This document shows, piece after piece, positions 32,375 through 42,517 of a stretch of DNA of 64,000 nt (positions are counted from its first letter, which is position 1; the number at the start of each line of letters is the position of its first letter). The translations under genes and the position numbers were made by a program. The notes beneath the pieces were generated by a model. That model worked only from the letters and a program-made list of their open reading frames with translations. It was not told the DNA's origin and searched no databases. The stretch comes from Paludibacteraceae bacterium (GTDB taxonomy: Bacteria > Bacteroidota > Bacteroidia > Bacteroidales > Paludibacteraceae): contig JAKSKV010000002.1 in assembly GCA_024401555.1 (NCBI GenBank), positions 110,467-174,466 on the forward strand, given 5' to 3'.

Positions 32375-33178
32375 ATGGAATACAACAAAGTCCTTACCAT
32401 AGCCGGTAGCGATTCTGGAGGAGGAGCAGGCATACAAGCGGACATCAAAACCATATCGGCATGTGGATGCTATGCGGCATCCGCCATTACAGCCATTACA
32501 GCCCAAAACACCATCGGCGTCAAATCGGTTTATGGATTACCCATAGAGGCGGTAGAGGGGCAAATCGACGCCGTACTATCAGATATCGGCGCAGACAGTA
32601 TTAAGATAGGAATGCTCCACTCCACCGAAGTGATCGAATGCATCGCCAGACTCTTGAAAAGATACAATATTAAAAATGTGGTATTGGACACCGTCATGGT
32701 CTCCACATCGGGACATAGATTAATTGAAGAGAGCGCCATCGCATCTCTCATCAACGATCTGATTCCGTTGGCGAGAATCATCACGCCTAATATTCCCGAA
32801 GCGGAAATTCTATGGGGAGAGAAAATCGAGGGACAGGCGCAATTACCCTTGGTGGCGGAATCATTGGGAAAGAGATACAAGGTATCCGTATTGATGAAAG
32901 CCGGACACCTATCCGACAACACATTGACCGACATACTATACAACCACGAATCCGGAGAGATCATTTCACTCTCCAGCCCACGCACGGAGACCAAGAACAC
33001 CCACGGAACGGGTTGCACCCTATCCTCCGCCATCGCCGCCATGCTGGCAAAAGGGCAAGAGATCAACGAGGCGGTGAGGAATGCGAAGGAGTATCTTTCC
33101 AAGGCTCTTGTCGCAGGAGCGGATTATGAAATCGGACACGGGCATGGCCCCGTCCACCATTTTTGGAATCTACGATAG
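32375..33178 (+). CDS. thiD: Hydroxymethylpyrimidine (phosphate) kinase
   Basis: Phosphorylates HMP and HMP-P to HMP-PP for thiamine synthesis (267 residues, ribokinase fold). AGSDSGGGAGIQADIKT at residues 8-24 and the anion-hole motif GTGCTLSSAIAA near residue 212 are diagnostic. It is monocistronic. Ends at a hairpin terminator shared with the tRNA gene. Confidence 0.95.
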   Translation: MEYNKVLTIAGSDSGGGAGIQADIKTISACGCYAASAITAITAQNTIGVKSVYGLPIEAVEGQIDAVLSDIGADSIKIGMLHSTEVIECIARLLKRYNIKNVVLDTVMVSTSGHRLIEESAIASLINDLIPLARIITPNIPEAEILWGEKIEGQAQLPLVAESLGKRYKVSVLMKAGHLSDNTLTDILYNHESGEIISLSSPRTETKNTHGTGCTLSSAIAAMLAKGQEINEAVRNAKEYLSKALVAGADYEIGHGHGPVHHFWNLR

Positions 33179-33190
33179 AATGAATCACAC

Positions 33191-33237
33191 AAAAAAAAAG
33201 AGAAGTTGGACAAACATGCGCCAAACTTCTCTTTTTT
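33191..33237. terminator. Bidirectional terminator thiD / tRNA-Arg
   Basis: AGAGAAGTTGG pairs with CCAAACTTCTCT (one bulged A) with an A-run on the left and a T-run on the right, between the convergent thiD and tRNA transcripts. Confidence 0.8.
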
Positions 33238-33238
33238 G

Positions 33239-33312
33239 TGACCCCGGCGGGATTCTAACCCACGATCTTCAGAACCGGAATCTGACGTTCTATACAGCTG
33301 AACTACGGGGCC
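33239..33312 (-). tRNA. tRNA-Arg (CCG)
   Basis: The minus strand folds as a full cloverleaf of 74 nt: acceptor GGCCCCG/CGGGGTC, D-stem GTTC/GAAC, anticodon stem TCAGA/TCTGA with loop TTCCGGT (anticodon CCG, reads CGG), T-stem GTGGG/CCCGC with loop TTAGAAT. The CCA end is not encoded. Confidence 0.93.
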
Positions 33313-33658
33313 GACTCTTTAACGATGTGCAAAATTAAACTATTTCCCCATATTTACGATAAATTCGCCCCTAAAAATGACGGCCTCATAGAGAATTCAT
33401 AAAAAATTCCACTCCCCTCCTCTCCGTCAGCTAACTTCCACCCAACAAAGGAGCCTAGAAAAACATTTTTCCACCTATTATATCTTTATAAAAAACCGAA
33501 GAGGGCATATTCCCTTTCTTTTTGACGCGAAAACATCAATTTCGCTAACACTTTTCCACAAATCAAACAAATTACACATTTTTTTGTAAGATTTCCACGA
33601 TAAATTTTTCAATTTTTGTAAATAGTATTATCTTTGCCTAAAATAAAAATTTGTCATC
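33313..33658. other. Intergenic region before asnA
   Basis: AT-rich 346 bp without a supported gene. The only clear signal is TATCTTTGC at 33629-33637. Confidence 0.5.
33629..33637 (+). promoter_or_regulatory. -7-like element (TATCTTTGC) of asnA
   Basis: Matches TAnnTTTG 21 bp before the asnA ATG. A weak TTTT sits 19 bp upstream in place of TTTG. Confidence 0.45.
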
Positions 33659-34696
33659 ATGAGTTATCTAAAAACCCCAGAAGGTTACAAACCATTGTTG
33701 GATGCCAGACAAACAGAGTTGGGCATCAAGAAGATAAAGGACTTCTTCCAAGGAAGTCTCTCCGCAGAATTGAGATTGAGAAGAGTAACCGCTCCTCTAT
33801 TCGTATTGCAAGGACAAGGTATCAACGATGACCTAAACGGTGTCGAGCGTGCTGTAACATTCCCTATCAAGGATTTGGGCGATCAAAGAGCTGAAGTGGT
33901 ACACTCACTCGCGAAGTGGAAAAGATTGACATTAGGCGAATATGGCATCGAGCCAGGATACGGCCTTTACACCGACATGAACGCAATCCGTTCGGATGAG
34001 GAATTGGGCAACCTACACTCTCTTTATGTGGACCAATGGGACTGGGAGAGAACAATGACCGCCGATGACAGAAATGTGGAATTCCTAAAAGATATCGTTA
34101 GAAGAATCTATTCCGTAATGGTTCGCACAGAATATGTGGTATATGAGATGTATCCACAAATCAAACCGACATTGCCAGAGAACATATTCTTCATCCACGC
34201 GGAAAAACTCCGCCAACTCTATCCTAACTTGACACCGAAAGAGCGCGAACACGAAATCACCAAGAAATATGGTGCAGTATTCGTAATGGGCGTTGGTGGT
34301 CCGTTGGGCGACGGAAAAATCCACGACGGACGCGCTCCTGACTACGATGACTGGACAACAGCCGGAGAAGAGGGATTGCCAGGTTTGAATGGCGACATCC
34401 TTGTATGGAACAGCGTTCTCCAACAATCATTGGAGCTTTCTTCCATGGGTATCCGCGTCAACAAGGAGGCGCTTCTACGCCAATTGGAGATGACGGGACA
34501 AAACGCCCGCAAGGAGTTGTACTTCCATAAGAGATTGATCGAGGGTAGCCTTCCTCTCTCTATTGGTGGAGGTATCGGACAATCGCGCCTTTGCATGTTC
34601 TTCTTGAGAAAGGCCCACATCGGCGAGATCCAAGCCAGCATTTGGCCAGAGGATATGCGCAAAGAATGCGCGAAGCACAACATTCCGCTCATCTAA
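33659..34696 (+). CDS. asnA: Aspartate-ammonia ligase
   Basis: Ammonia-dependent asparagine synthetase (345 residues), related to class II aminoacyl-tRNA synthetases. Characteristic segments are LRRVTAPLFVLQGQGINDDLNG (quoted as TAPLFVLQGQGINDDLNG), HSLAKWKR, YVDQWDWER and the class II motif-3-like GGGIGQSRLCMF. Start at MSYLKTPEGYK. It is followed by the S41 protease after 21 bp, possibly on one transcript. Confidence 0.97.
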   Translation: MSYLKTPEGYKPLLDARQTELGIKKIKDFFQGSLSAELRLRRVTAPLFVLQGQGINDDLNGVERAVTFPIKDLGDQRAEVVHSLAKWKRLTLGEYGIEPGYGLYTDMNAIRSDEELGNLHSLYVDQWDWERTMTADDRNVEFLKDIVRRIYSVMVRTEYVVYEMYPQIKPTLPENIFFIHAEKLRQLYPNLTPKEREHEITKKYGAVFVMGVGGPLGDGKIHDGRAPDYDDWTTAGEEGLPGLNGDILVWNSVLQQSLELSSMGIRVNKEALLRQLEMTGQNARKELYFHKRLIEGSLPLSIGGGIGQSRLCMFFLRKAHIGEIQASIWPEDMRKECAKHNIPLI

Positions 34697-34717
34697 TCTA
34701 AACGATCGTACAATTCA

Positions 34718-36352
34718 ATGAATATAATAAAGAGGATATTTATTGGACTTTTGTTTATGGAGGCGTTCACCTGTGTGAATGCCTCCACTTCGTTGACATA
34801 CAGCGATATGCAAAAGATCCAGACCACAATGTACGCCATAAGCAGATACTATGTGGACACGGTCAATACCGACCAAATGATCGACAATGCGATCAATGGT
34901 ATTTTAGAGAATCTGGACCCCCACTCGAAGTACATTCCCAAACAAGAAGTGCAGAGAATGAATGAACCGCTCGACGGAAAATTCGAGGGAATCGGCGTTA
35001 TGTTCCAAATGATGAAGGACACCCTTCTCGTGATCCAAACGATCTCAGGAGGTCCATCCGAAAAGGTGGGCATCCGAGCAGGCGACAGAATCGTTTATGT
35101 GAACGACACCACAATCGCAGGCGTTAAAATGCAAAACACCGACATTATGAAGAAGTTGAGAGGTCCGAAGGGCACTCCAGTCCATGTGAAGGTGCTTCGT
35201 CGCGGCGTAAAGGAGTTGATCGACTTCAAGATCATCCGTGACATCATTCCAATTTACAGCATCGACGCCTCTTATATGGTCGATAAGAACATCGGATACA
35301 TCAAGGTAAACAAGTTCAGCGAAACCACCATGGATGAGTTCAACACCGCGATGAAAAAGTTGTTGTCGCAAGGAATGAAGTCTTTGATCATCGATCTGCA
35401 AGACAACGGAGGTGGCTACCTCAACACAGCCGTCAAATTGGCAAGCTGCGTTCTTCCAGCCAACAACTTAGTAGTGTACAGCGAAGGAGTCGCACAACCT
35501 AGGGAGACATTCACCACCATCGGTTCTCCGCTCTTTGAGAAGGGGGATATCGTCGTCTTAGTGGACGAGAGCTCCGCATCGGCCAGCGAGATTCTTTCCG
35601 GATGCATCCAAGATTGGGACAGAGGTTTGATCGTGGGTAGAAGAACATTCGGTAAGGGATTGGTACAGAAGCCTATTCCGCTTCCTGACGGATCCATTAT
35701 TCGATTGACCACCGCACAATACTACATTCCTTCCGGACGTTGCGTTCAGCGTCCTTATAAGGATAATTTGAAAGATTACAACAAGGATTTGATTGAGCGC
35801 TACAACCGCGGCGAGTTAATGCACGAGGATAGCATCTCATTCCCCGACTCCTTGAAATACTACACGCTCAAACAGAAGCGTCCTGTTTACGGTGGCGGAG
35901 GAATCATGCCAGACATCTTTGTGCCATTGGACACCACCAAATACACAAAGTATCACAGGAATTTGGCGGCCAAGAACGTCCTCAACGACTTCGTCCTCAA
36001 CTATGTGGAGAAAAAGAGATCGTCGTTGGAGGCCACCTACCAAGTGAAGGATGAAAAGAAGAAAGAGGAGGGATTCAAGCTATTCCTACAAACATTCGAC
36101 ATCACAGACGATGATATGAATAAAATCAAGGAGGCAGGAGATAAGGAGAAAGTCGAATTCGACGAAGAGCAGTTCAACAACTCCAAATCCTTGATCAAGA
36201 AGCAGATCAAAGCGATGATCGCCAGAGATTTGTGGGATGTGAGCGAATATTACCAAATTATGAATGACGAGAACCCCATCTACAAAAAAGGTGTAGAGGC
36301 ACTCCAAAACAAAGATTTGTACAAAAAGGGAATGGCTCCCAAAAAGAGATAG
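34718..36352 (+). CDS. S41 (C-terminal processing) protease with PDZ domain
   Basis: Periplasmic carboxy-terminal processing peptidase (544 residues). N-terminal signal (IFIGLLFMEAFTCVNA), PDZ domain at about residues 90-165 (FEGIGVMFQM, VGIRAGDRIVYV), and the Ser/Lys dyad in ESSASASEILSG (Ser about 286) and GRRTFGKGLVQ (Lys313). The C-terminal 150 residues are a charged helical extension. Substrate unknown. It ends at a strong hairpin terminator. Confidence 0.94.
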   Translation: MNIIKRIFIGLLFMEAFTCVNASTSLTYSDMQKIQTTMYAISRYYVDTVNTDQMIDNAINGILENLDPHSKYIPKQEVQRMNEPLDGKFEGIGVMFQMMKDTLLVIQTISGGPSEKVGIRAGDRIVYVNDTTIAGVKMQNTDIMKKLRGPKGTPVHVKVLRRGVKELIDFKIIRDIIPIYSIDASYMVDKNIGYIKVNKFSETTMDEFNTAMKKLLSQGMKSLIIDLQDNGGGYLNTAVKLASCVLPANNLVVYSEGVAQPRETFTTIGSPLFEKGDIVVLVDESSASASEILSGCIQDWDRGLIVGRRTFGKGLVQKPIPLPDGSIIRLTTAQYYIPSGRCVQRPYKDNLKDYNKDLIERYNRGELMHEDSISFPDSLKYYTLKQKRPVYGGGGIMPDIFVPLDTTKYTKYHRNLAAKNVLNDFVLNYVEKKRSSLEATYQVKDEKKKEEGFKLFLQTFDITDDDMNKIKEAGDKEKVEFDEEQFNNSKSLIKKQIKAMIARDLWDVSEYYQIMNDENPIYKKGVEALQNKDLYKKGMAPKKR

Positions 36353-36374
36353 CGACAACCAGCTAAATCGTCGA

Positions 36375-36412
36375 AACAGGGAACAACCACAAGGTTATTC
36401 CCTGTTTTTTTT
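36375..36412 (+). terminator. Terminator after the S41 protease
   Basis: AACAGGGAA pairs with TTCCCTGTT and an eight-T run follows, 20 bp after the stop codon. Confidence 0.82.
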
Positions 36413-36467
36413 GTAATTTCGCACAACTTTTAATTAACCCTAATATTAACTTAAAAACAGAATTTCT

Positions 36468-38468
36468 ATGGGAAATTGTGAAGTAATCAGATGGAAGCGA
36501 TTCAGCCGACACTCCTACTCCGCCTTCTGTTCGATGCACAAAGTCATCAACATCGGCGTATTGAGTGCAGCCATCATCGCGAATGTGGACGTGAAGGCAA
36601 GCGAAGCCCACGAAACACAAGAGGTAATTAACCTAACCGAAGAGTTGGAAGATGTGGAGGTCACGGCGCAGAAGGCCCAAGATCTGCCAGGAGAGACAAC
36701 GGTCATCACCGCACAAGAGGTCGCAGCCGCCGCCGGAGAATCGGTCAACGATCTACTCAAACAGGCACCCGACATCGACGTCAGACAACGTGGCGGATAC
36801 GGTGTGCAAACAGACATCTCCATCAAAGGAGCCCCTTCGGAACAAACAGTTCTATCCGTCAACGGAATCAACATCACCTCCGCCCAGACGGGACATCTAT
36901 CAGCAGATTTTCCTTTCACGACACAAGCGATCACTCGCATCAAATTATCGGAAGGAAAGGGATCACAAGAGAATCTTAACTTACTCATTGAACCTGACAC
37001 CCTCACTCAATTCACAACAACCGCCGTGGCCGGATGGTATGGTTTGGTCAGCAGTGAAAATGCGTTGAACATCAGCAACAAGAACAATGCCCACGTCATC
37101 AATGGAGCCATCTCTCGATGCGACGGTGCAACGAAAAACAGTGATTTCGGGCAGGGAAAACTTTTCTACTTGGGTCAATATTTCAACGACATCGTCAAGA
37201 CAGAGTGGCAACTCGGATACAGCAGAAAAAGTTTCGGCGCCAACACATTCTACTCGGCAGCTTATGACAACCAATGGGAAAGGACCAACAGAGTCCTTAC
37301 TTCGGCCAAAGTGGAAGTGACGAAACCGATCAACTTCGAAACGAAATTCAGCTGGAGTAGAGATTATGACCACTTCCAACTTGTCAGAAACGACCATTTC
37401 GGAGAGAATTTCCATAGGACAGACATGCTATCTGTCTCCCCTAAGATAATGAAGGAGTGGAAATTGGGAGAGACCTCTCTCTTGGCCAATTACCGTCACG
37501 AAACCATCTTATCATCCAATTTAGGCGTGCCAATGGAGAACGATTCCGTAGCGGTGTTCGGTGTTGACGACACCTACTACCGCAAATGCAAGAAACGTGA
37601 CCTATTGGACCTCTTGCTGGACCACCAATTTATGGTGAAGATATGGACCATGAACTTTGGTGTTAGGTTCGCGCAAGTGTTCGACACGCAGAACTCGCAT
37701 AGGTTCCTACCCTACGCCAACATGCAGTTCGACTTCAAACACCACATCACCCTTCATCTTTCGTGGAACAACGCGCAACGTGTTCCGACCTTTACCGAAC
37801 TCTTTTACAAAAGTCCGACCAACAAAGGCAACACAGATTTGAAGCCAGAGCTCACCTCCACAACACAAATGAGGTTGTCGCACCAACGCCGCGGACTCTA
37901 CAATGAGGTAAACGCCTTCTATATGCGAGGAAAAGATATGATAGATTGGGTAATGTACAACGCTGAGGACGTGTACCACTCCGCCAATTTCCAGTTAGAC
38001 AACATTGGCGTCGGCTACAGAGGCGTCATCGACTTCGCAGGATTTAATCCAAAGGCCCGCATCAAATTGAGTTTGGGATATCAGTTCATCCACCAAAATA
38101 GGCACGACGATATCGAGGTATTCAAATCACTCTACGCATTGGAGTATTTGAAACATAAATTCAACGCCAACCTCACGGTTGAACCCGTTAAGAATTTGAT
38201 ATTCTCTCTCGACTACCGTTTGGTCAACAGAAATGGAAGCTACATCGTGTATAAAGACAAGAAGAGTACAGGTGAAACACTTCCCTACCCAACCTACGGC
38301 GTGGCTGATTTCAGGGCAAGTTATCAATGGAGATTGTTCCAAGTATTCGCAAGCGTAAACAATCTTTTCAACAAGAAATACTTTGATTTCGGCAGCGTGG
38401 AACAACCGGGTATCAATGGATTAATCGGTGTTACCTTCAAGACGACGGGTAAAGTAAACCGAGAATAG
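36468..38468 (+). CDS. TonB-dependent outer-membrane receptor
   Basis: Outer-membrane beta-barrel importer (666 residues). The plug domain covers about residues 60-175 (LEDVEVTAQKA, VNDLLKQAPDIDVRQRGGYG, SIKGAPSEQTVLSVNGI). The barrel follows, ending in a terminal strand (LIGVTFKTTGKVN). No SusD partner or carboxypeptidase-like N-terminal domain is present, so it is a simple BtuB/siderophore-like receptor rather than a SusC protein. The ligand cannot be told; no cobalamin riboswitch or iron box is visible. The N-terminal signal region (residues 25-45) is preceded by an unusual charged extension, so the true start may be the internal Met at CSMHKVINIGVLS. Confidence 0.88.
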   Translation: MGNCEVIRWKRFSRHSYSAFCSMHKVINIGVLSAAIIANVDVKASEAHETQEVINLTEELEDVEVTAQKAQDLPGETTVITAQEVAAAAGESVNDLLKQAPDIDVRQRGGYGVQTDISIKGAPSEQTVLSVNGINITSAQTGHLSADFPFTTQAITRIKLSEGKGSQENLNLLIEPDTLTQFTTTAVAGWYGLVSSENALNISNKNNAHVINGAISRCDGATKNSDFGQGKLFYLGQYFNDIVKTEWQLGYSRKSFGANTFYSAAYDNQWERTNRVLTSAKVEVTKPINFETKFSWSRDYDHFQLVRNDHFGENFHRTDMLSVSPKIMKEWKLGETSLLANYRHETILSSNLGVPMENDSVAVFGVDDTYYRKCKKRDLLDLLLDHQFMVKIWTMNFGVRFAQVFDTQNSHRFLPYANMQFDFKHHITLHLSWNNAQRVPTFTELFYKSPTNKGNTDLKPELTSTTQMRLSHQRRGLYNEVNAFYMRGKDMIDWVMYNAEDVYHSANFQLDNIGVGYRGVIDFAGFNPKARIKLSLGYQFIHQNRHDDIEVFKSLYALEYLKHKFNANLTVEPVKNLIFSLDYRLVNRNGSYIVYKDKKSTGETLPYPTYGVADFRASYQWRLFQVFASVNNLFNKKYFDFGSVEQPGINGLIGVTFKTTGKVNRE

Positions 38469-38507
38469 GCAATCGCACTATTCCATAGGGCCAAGACCTA
38501 AAACAAG

Positions 38508-38536
38508 AAGAGGATGTGTCAATGACGCATCCTCTT
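38508..38536. terminator. Terminator between the TonB receptor and the beta-helix gene
   Basis: AAGAGGATG pairs with CATCCTCTT with a short loop and T-rich 3' flank, between convergent genes. Confidence 0.8.
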
Positions 38537-38566
38537 ACTTTTTTACAGTTCTGACAATTGGGGCTC

Positions 38567-40303
38567 TTACTTCAATGGATCCACAACAACATCCATACTG
38601 TTGGTGTCTCCATCCGTCAAGGTATTCCATATAACGATTTTACCATCTGGGCGAACCTCCATTTTTTGGATATCAACCACTGAGTTGTTTCTAAGCACAT
38701 GGCTAATATTGCCAAAATTACTGCCACTATCTTTGATCGTGAACCTTCCCGTACTTCCCTTCACAATGCCTACAACCGATTTAGCCTTACAATGGCTAAA
38801 GTCATTTCCAGTTGAATTGATAACACCGGCATCATCATTGCAATTGATCGTAAAGATATTCTTCTCATACTCCAAACGAGGCATATTCAACTCAATGCTA
38901 TCCACCACCACATTGTTCACGAAATTGAAGTTCATACCACGGTTGTCAGCCTCCCTGACATAGACAATTCCGGAGCCCGGAGCCGACACGGACGACTGGT
39001 GTTCGCATCGTGCACCACGAACAAACGTATTACCTGATATATCAACGCAATTGATGCACTTCGGCTTATACAAATCCAACTGGTCCACAATATTCTCCTT
39101 ATTGTTCTCATTGAAGACAAAAATGCAACTATGGGTGGCGGCATCGAATATATTATTTTGCACATTGAGAATCGTGGCCGCCTCATCAATCATAAAATGG
39201 ATGAAGTTAAACTCAAATCTGCACTCCTCAAAGTGGACCATACCAGTTCCCTTCACAACTACGCCCGCACCAATCTTACGTATCGCATTGGGGTTGTCAT
39301 CGTAGATACGATGATCCTCCAAGTCGTAATTCAACATATTGGAATTGAATCGGCAATTGGTACAAATAAAATCGGACGTCCAAGCGCAAAACATACCAAA
39401 TCGGCAGGAGCTGAAATAGGTACCTTTTATCAACTCAATGTATCCGCCACGAGCATTCAATCCGTATGTAAAACCAACTATGGCGCAATCGAACAAGGCG
39501 GTCAAATATCCATATCCGGTAGTGATGTAGATTCCACTGGTGTTGATCGGACCGCCATTGGGGCCATCATTATCATGCGTGTTTCTTCCCGTATAGAGAT
39601 GCTCATCGCCAATAATGGAGATACCCATCGCACTCAAGCGGGCACTCTTCTCAAAACGAATGGCTGTAATCCGGGAGGAGGTCTTAATACCATACTCGGC
39701 GTGTCTTACATTGAGTCCATAGACACTCTCTGTCCAATCTATTCCCCTGAAAGTAACGGCGCCAGGTATCACAATGGTTTTGTTGATCGGATACAAGGCA
39801 TCGAATACCAAGGTCTCTGGGATAACCTTCAAGACATTATTGATAATGGCTGAATTATCACTGTTATCCTTTGAGGCGCCAAACCAAGAGACAACGACCT
39901 CCTTGTTATGAAGGATGCCATCAAAGGTACACCCTTTAAAATTCACATATCCATCCAAATAGGTATCGTTGAAGGTGATGGTTCCATTTTGGAATGATCC
40001 ACCATTAAAACGCAAAATAGAGTTGGCCGGGATTGTCAACGATCCTCCCTTCAAGTCCAAATTCGAAATGATCTCATAAATGGTATTCTCGCTACTTATC
40101 TGACTGGAGATAGAAGAGCCATTGCTTACCGTCACATGCCCGTAATTGGCCTCGTCCGGGGGATTCAAGGCCAACTTAGCAGATAGATCAGGCACGAGCG
40201 GAGAACTCTCCATCTCATCTATAGCAGGCAACTCTTGACTGCAACCCAAACTGGAAACCAATAAAATCAACGGCAATAAATATACCGAAACAAGTTTTCT
40301 CAT
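38567..40303 (-). CDS. Right-handed parallel beta-helix lipoprotein
   Basis: Predicted surface or periplasmic lipoprotein of about 578 residues. I start at MRKLVSVYLLPL, where the lipobox LVSSLGC places the lipidated Cys at residue 21. From about residue 70 on, short strands with Asn/Gly/Ser turns repeat in pectate-lyase style (GGSLTIPANSILRFNGGSFQNGTITF; quoted part: ILRFNGGSFQNGTI). Such proteins bind or cut polysaccharide, but no lyase active site is recognisable, so function is open. Single gene on the minus strand. Confidence 0.8.
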   Translation of the reverse strand: MRKLVSVYLLPLILLVSSLGCSQELPAIDEMESSPLVPDLSAKLALNPPDEANYGHVTVSNGSSISSQISSENTIYEIISNLDLKGGSLTIPANSILRFNGGSFQNGTITFNDTYLDGYVNFKGCTFDGILHNKEVVVSWFGASKDNSDNSAIINNVLKVIPETLVFDALYPINKTIVIPGAVTFRGIDWTESVYGLNVRHAEYGIKTSSRITAIRFEKSARLSAMGISIIGDEHLYTGRNTHDNDGPNGGPINTSGIYITTGYGYLTALFDCAIVGFTYGLNARGGYIELIKGTYFSSCRFGMFCAWTSDFICTNCRFNSNMLNYDLEDHRIYDDNPNAIRKIGAGVVVKGTGMVHFEECRFEFNFIHFMIDEAATILNVQNNIFDAATHSCIFVFNENNKENIVDQLDLYKPKCINCVDISGNTFVRGARCEHQSSVSAPGSGIVYVREADNRGMNFNFVNNVVVDSIELNMPRLEYEKNIFTINCNDDAGVINSTGNDFSHCKAKSVVGIVKGSTGRFTIKDSGSNFGNISHVLRNNSVVDIQKMEVRPDGKIVIWNTLTDGDTNSMDVVVDPLK

Positions 40304-40452
40304 CTTTAACAATTAATACAGAAACATTTTCAACCGCCCAGCATCACACGACAATGACGCAAAGATACACAACTTAACGAAAAACAATGCACATATTTCA
40401 ATTAAACTGCAATCTTTAAACATCAAACGGCACAACCACTCCTAATTAATGG

Positions 40453-42462
40453 TCACTCAAAATCAAAATCATCAGCGATATCCGTACCCACGGCACTTCC
40501 CGTATATTCCATCGTCGGATTCAAACGGGCGGTGCGCGTCACCTCCTTCTCTACCAATTCGTCTGGCAAATTGTTGAAGAAATATCGGCTCTCCGACGGA
40601 TCATCAGAGTGTTCGTCCACATGAATAGAATGGACATTTCGATAGATATAGAGTTCATCTTGGGCACGTGTCAAAGCGACATAGAGGCAACGACGCTCCT
40701 CCTCTACGGCATCCTCGCCTGTCTCAATGGACCGAGGCGTCGGGAACGATGCGGGAGAGGCTTTCAGCAGATAGCAAATCTTCGCCTCCAATCCTTTCGC
40801 GGAGTGGATCGTCGTGAGGATACACGCATCTTCGGATCCGTTCTCTCCTTGCTTCACCGTGGTCTCCAATTTAGGATCCAAAACATATTCGCTGATGAAC
40901 TCCTGAATGCCACTCGTACCCACAGCCACCTCCTGTAACACTTCGAAATCCTGCTTGCGCCACTTCCACTCCTCCTTATAGAGCTCTTTTAAACGATCCT
41001 CCATTGTCTCCAATGTTTTGGCGATCGCCTTCGCTGGGGAGAATTGCATATCACTGATGTTGCGCAAAGTCTGCGTGATCTCCTCTTGCAACCCATTGCC
41101 CGCCAACTTATCCAAACATTTATCAAGGGTATCCTCTTCTATCACATTGGTGATGATCTTCGAAGCGGTCACCTCACCAATTCCGCGCCACAACAACAAA
41201 TAGCGCATCCACGCCAATTCATCCTTGTAGTTGGCTACGATACGCATCGGAGAGACGACATCGCGCACATGTTTCGACTGCATCAATCCGACGCCACCAA
41301 AGATAATGTAAGGAATCTTCTTAGATATACACTGCGACTCCACCGACCTCAAACCATACAGTGAGCGGGAGAGCACCATATTATCTTCGTACTTCACCCC
41401 TTTATCCACGATGCTTCTACGGATCTTCTCCGTCAGATCGTATGCCTCATCCCACTCGTTCTCACAAGTTACCACCACAGGTTTATTTCCCCTTCCCCGC
41501 GCACTGGTGAGTTCCTTGTCATAGCGCAAAGGAGATTGCGCCAACACCCAGTTGGAGAGATCCAGCAACTCTTGTGTCGAACGATAATTGATGGTCAATT
41601 TCATCACCTCGGACTGAGGCACCACCTGGGCAAAATTGTGCATCGTCTTGAAATCGGCTCCTCTAAATGCGTAGATGCTCTGCGCATCATCGCCCACACA
41701 GAAGAGGTGGCACTTCTCGTAAAAAGAGCTGAGCAGTTCATACTGCAACGGATTGGTGTCCTGCATCTCATCCACTAAGATATGGTCATATCGGGAGGCA
41801 ATGAAATTGCGAGCCTCCTCGTTCTTTTTCAATCCTTTGGAGACGACATTGAGAATATCGTCGTAATCCATATACTTATGGACGGTTTTGTAGGCAATAT
41901 AGCGTTTGATGATATCCGCATAGACAGGCTTATTCACCTCGATACTTTTGCTGACATTGAGATCGTCTTTCGAGGCATTGTCGTAAAGTTTCATACGCAT
42001 CGCATCCGAAAGGCTGCAACAAGCGTTCACCGCAAAGGAGTAGATATCCAGAACGGATGAGGGTTTCACAACATGTTTCTCCTTATCCTTCATTCCCTTT
42101 CCACAGAGCAACTTCATGCAACTCTCCCGATCCTCCTCGTCGAGCAATGTATATTCGTGGTGCATAAAGACTTTCGGATTATTCATGATGATATCCATAC
42201 ACCAGGAGTGGAATGTCTGTCCACGCAAACCTTCGATGGAGAGTCCTCCGATTTCTGATTTGATACGCTCAACGATCTCTCTGGCGGATTTTCGGGTAAA
42301 GCTGAGGATCAATATACGGTTGGCGGGTACGCCATGTTGAATCAGGTGTTTCGCGCGTGCGATGATGGTACGAGTCTTACCCGTACCCGCGCCTGCGACT
42401 ACCAGGAGATGTTTCCCTTCGTATTCCACAGCTCTACGCTGCTGTTCGTTCAATTCTTCCAT
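40453..42462 (-). CDS. UvrD/Rep/PcrA-family SF1 DNA helicase
   Basis: ATP-dependent 3'-5' helicase of about 669 residues. Motif I VAGAGTGKTRT, motif II DEMQDTNPLQ, motif III GDDAQSIYAFRGAD, motif V TIHSAKGLEAK and motif VI LYVALTRAQDELYIY are all intact. It is shorter than E. coli UvrD (720). The C-terminus is acidic. It is followed by no gene on its strand; dprA lies 55 bp upstream in the same direction. UvrD, PcrA and Rep cannot be separated by eye. Confidence 0.93.
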   Translation of the reverse strand: MEELNEQQRRAVEYEGKHLLVVAGAGTGKTRTIIARAKHLIQHGVPANRILILSFTRKSAREIVERIKSEIGGLSIEGLRGQTFHSWCMDIIMNNPKVFMHHEYTLLDEEDRESCMKLLCGKGMKDKEKHVVKPSSVLDIYSFAVNACCSLSDAMRMKLYDNASKDDLNVSKSIEVNKPVYADIIKRYIAYKTVHKYMDYDDILNVVSKGLKKNEEARNFIASRYDHILVDEMQDTNPLQYELLSSFYEKCHLFCVGDDAQSIYAFRGADFKTMHNFAQVVPQSEVMKLTINYRSTQELLDLSNWVLAQSPLRYDKELTSARGRGNKPVVVTCENEWDEAYDLTEKIRRSIVDKGVKYEDNMVLSRSLYGLRSVESQCISKKIPYIIFGGVGLMQSKHVRDVVSPMRIVANYKDELAWMRYLLLWRGIGEVTASKIITNVIEEDTLDKCLDKLAGNGLQEEITQTLRNISDMQFSPAKAIAKTLETMEDRLKELYKEEWKWRKQDFEVLQEVAVGTSGIQEFISEYVLDPKLETTVKQGENGSEDACILTTIHSAKGLEAKICYLLKASPASFPTPRSIETGEDAVEEERRCLYVALTRAQDELYIYRNVHSIHVDEHSDDPSESRYFFNNLPDELVEKEVTRTARLNPTMEYTGSAVGTDIADDFDFE

Positions 42463-42517
42463 CATTAGTCCGTGAAAATGTCTTATTGCAAAGACAAAGG
42501 TAGTAATTTCTTATCCG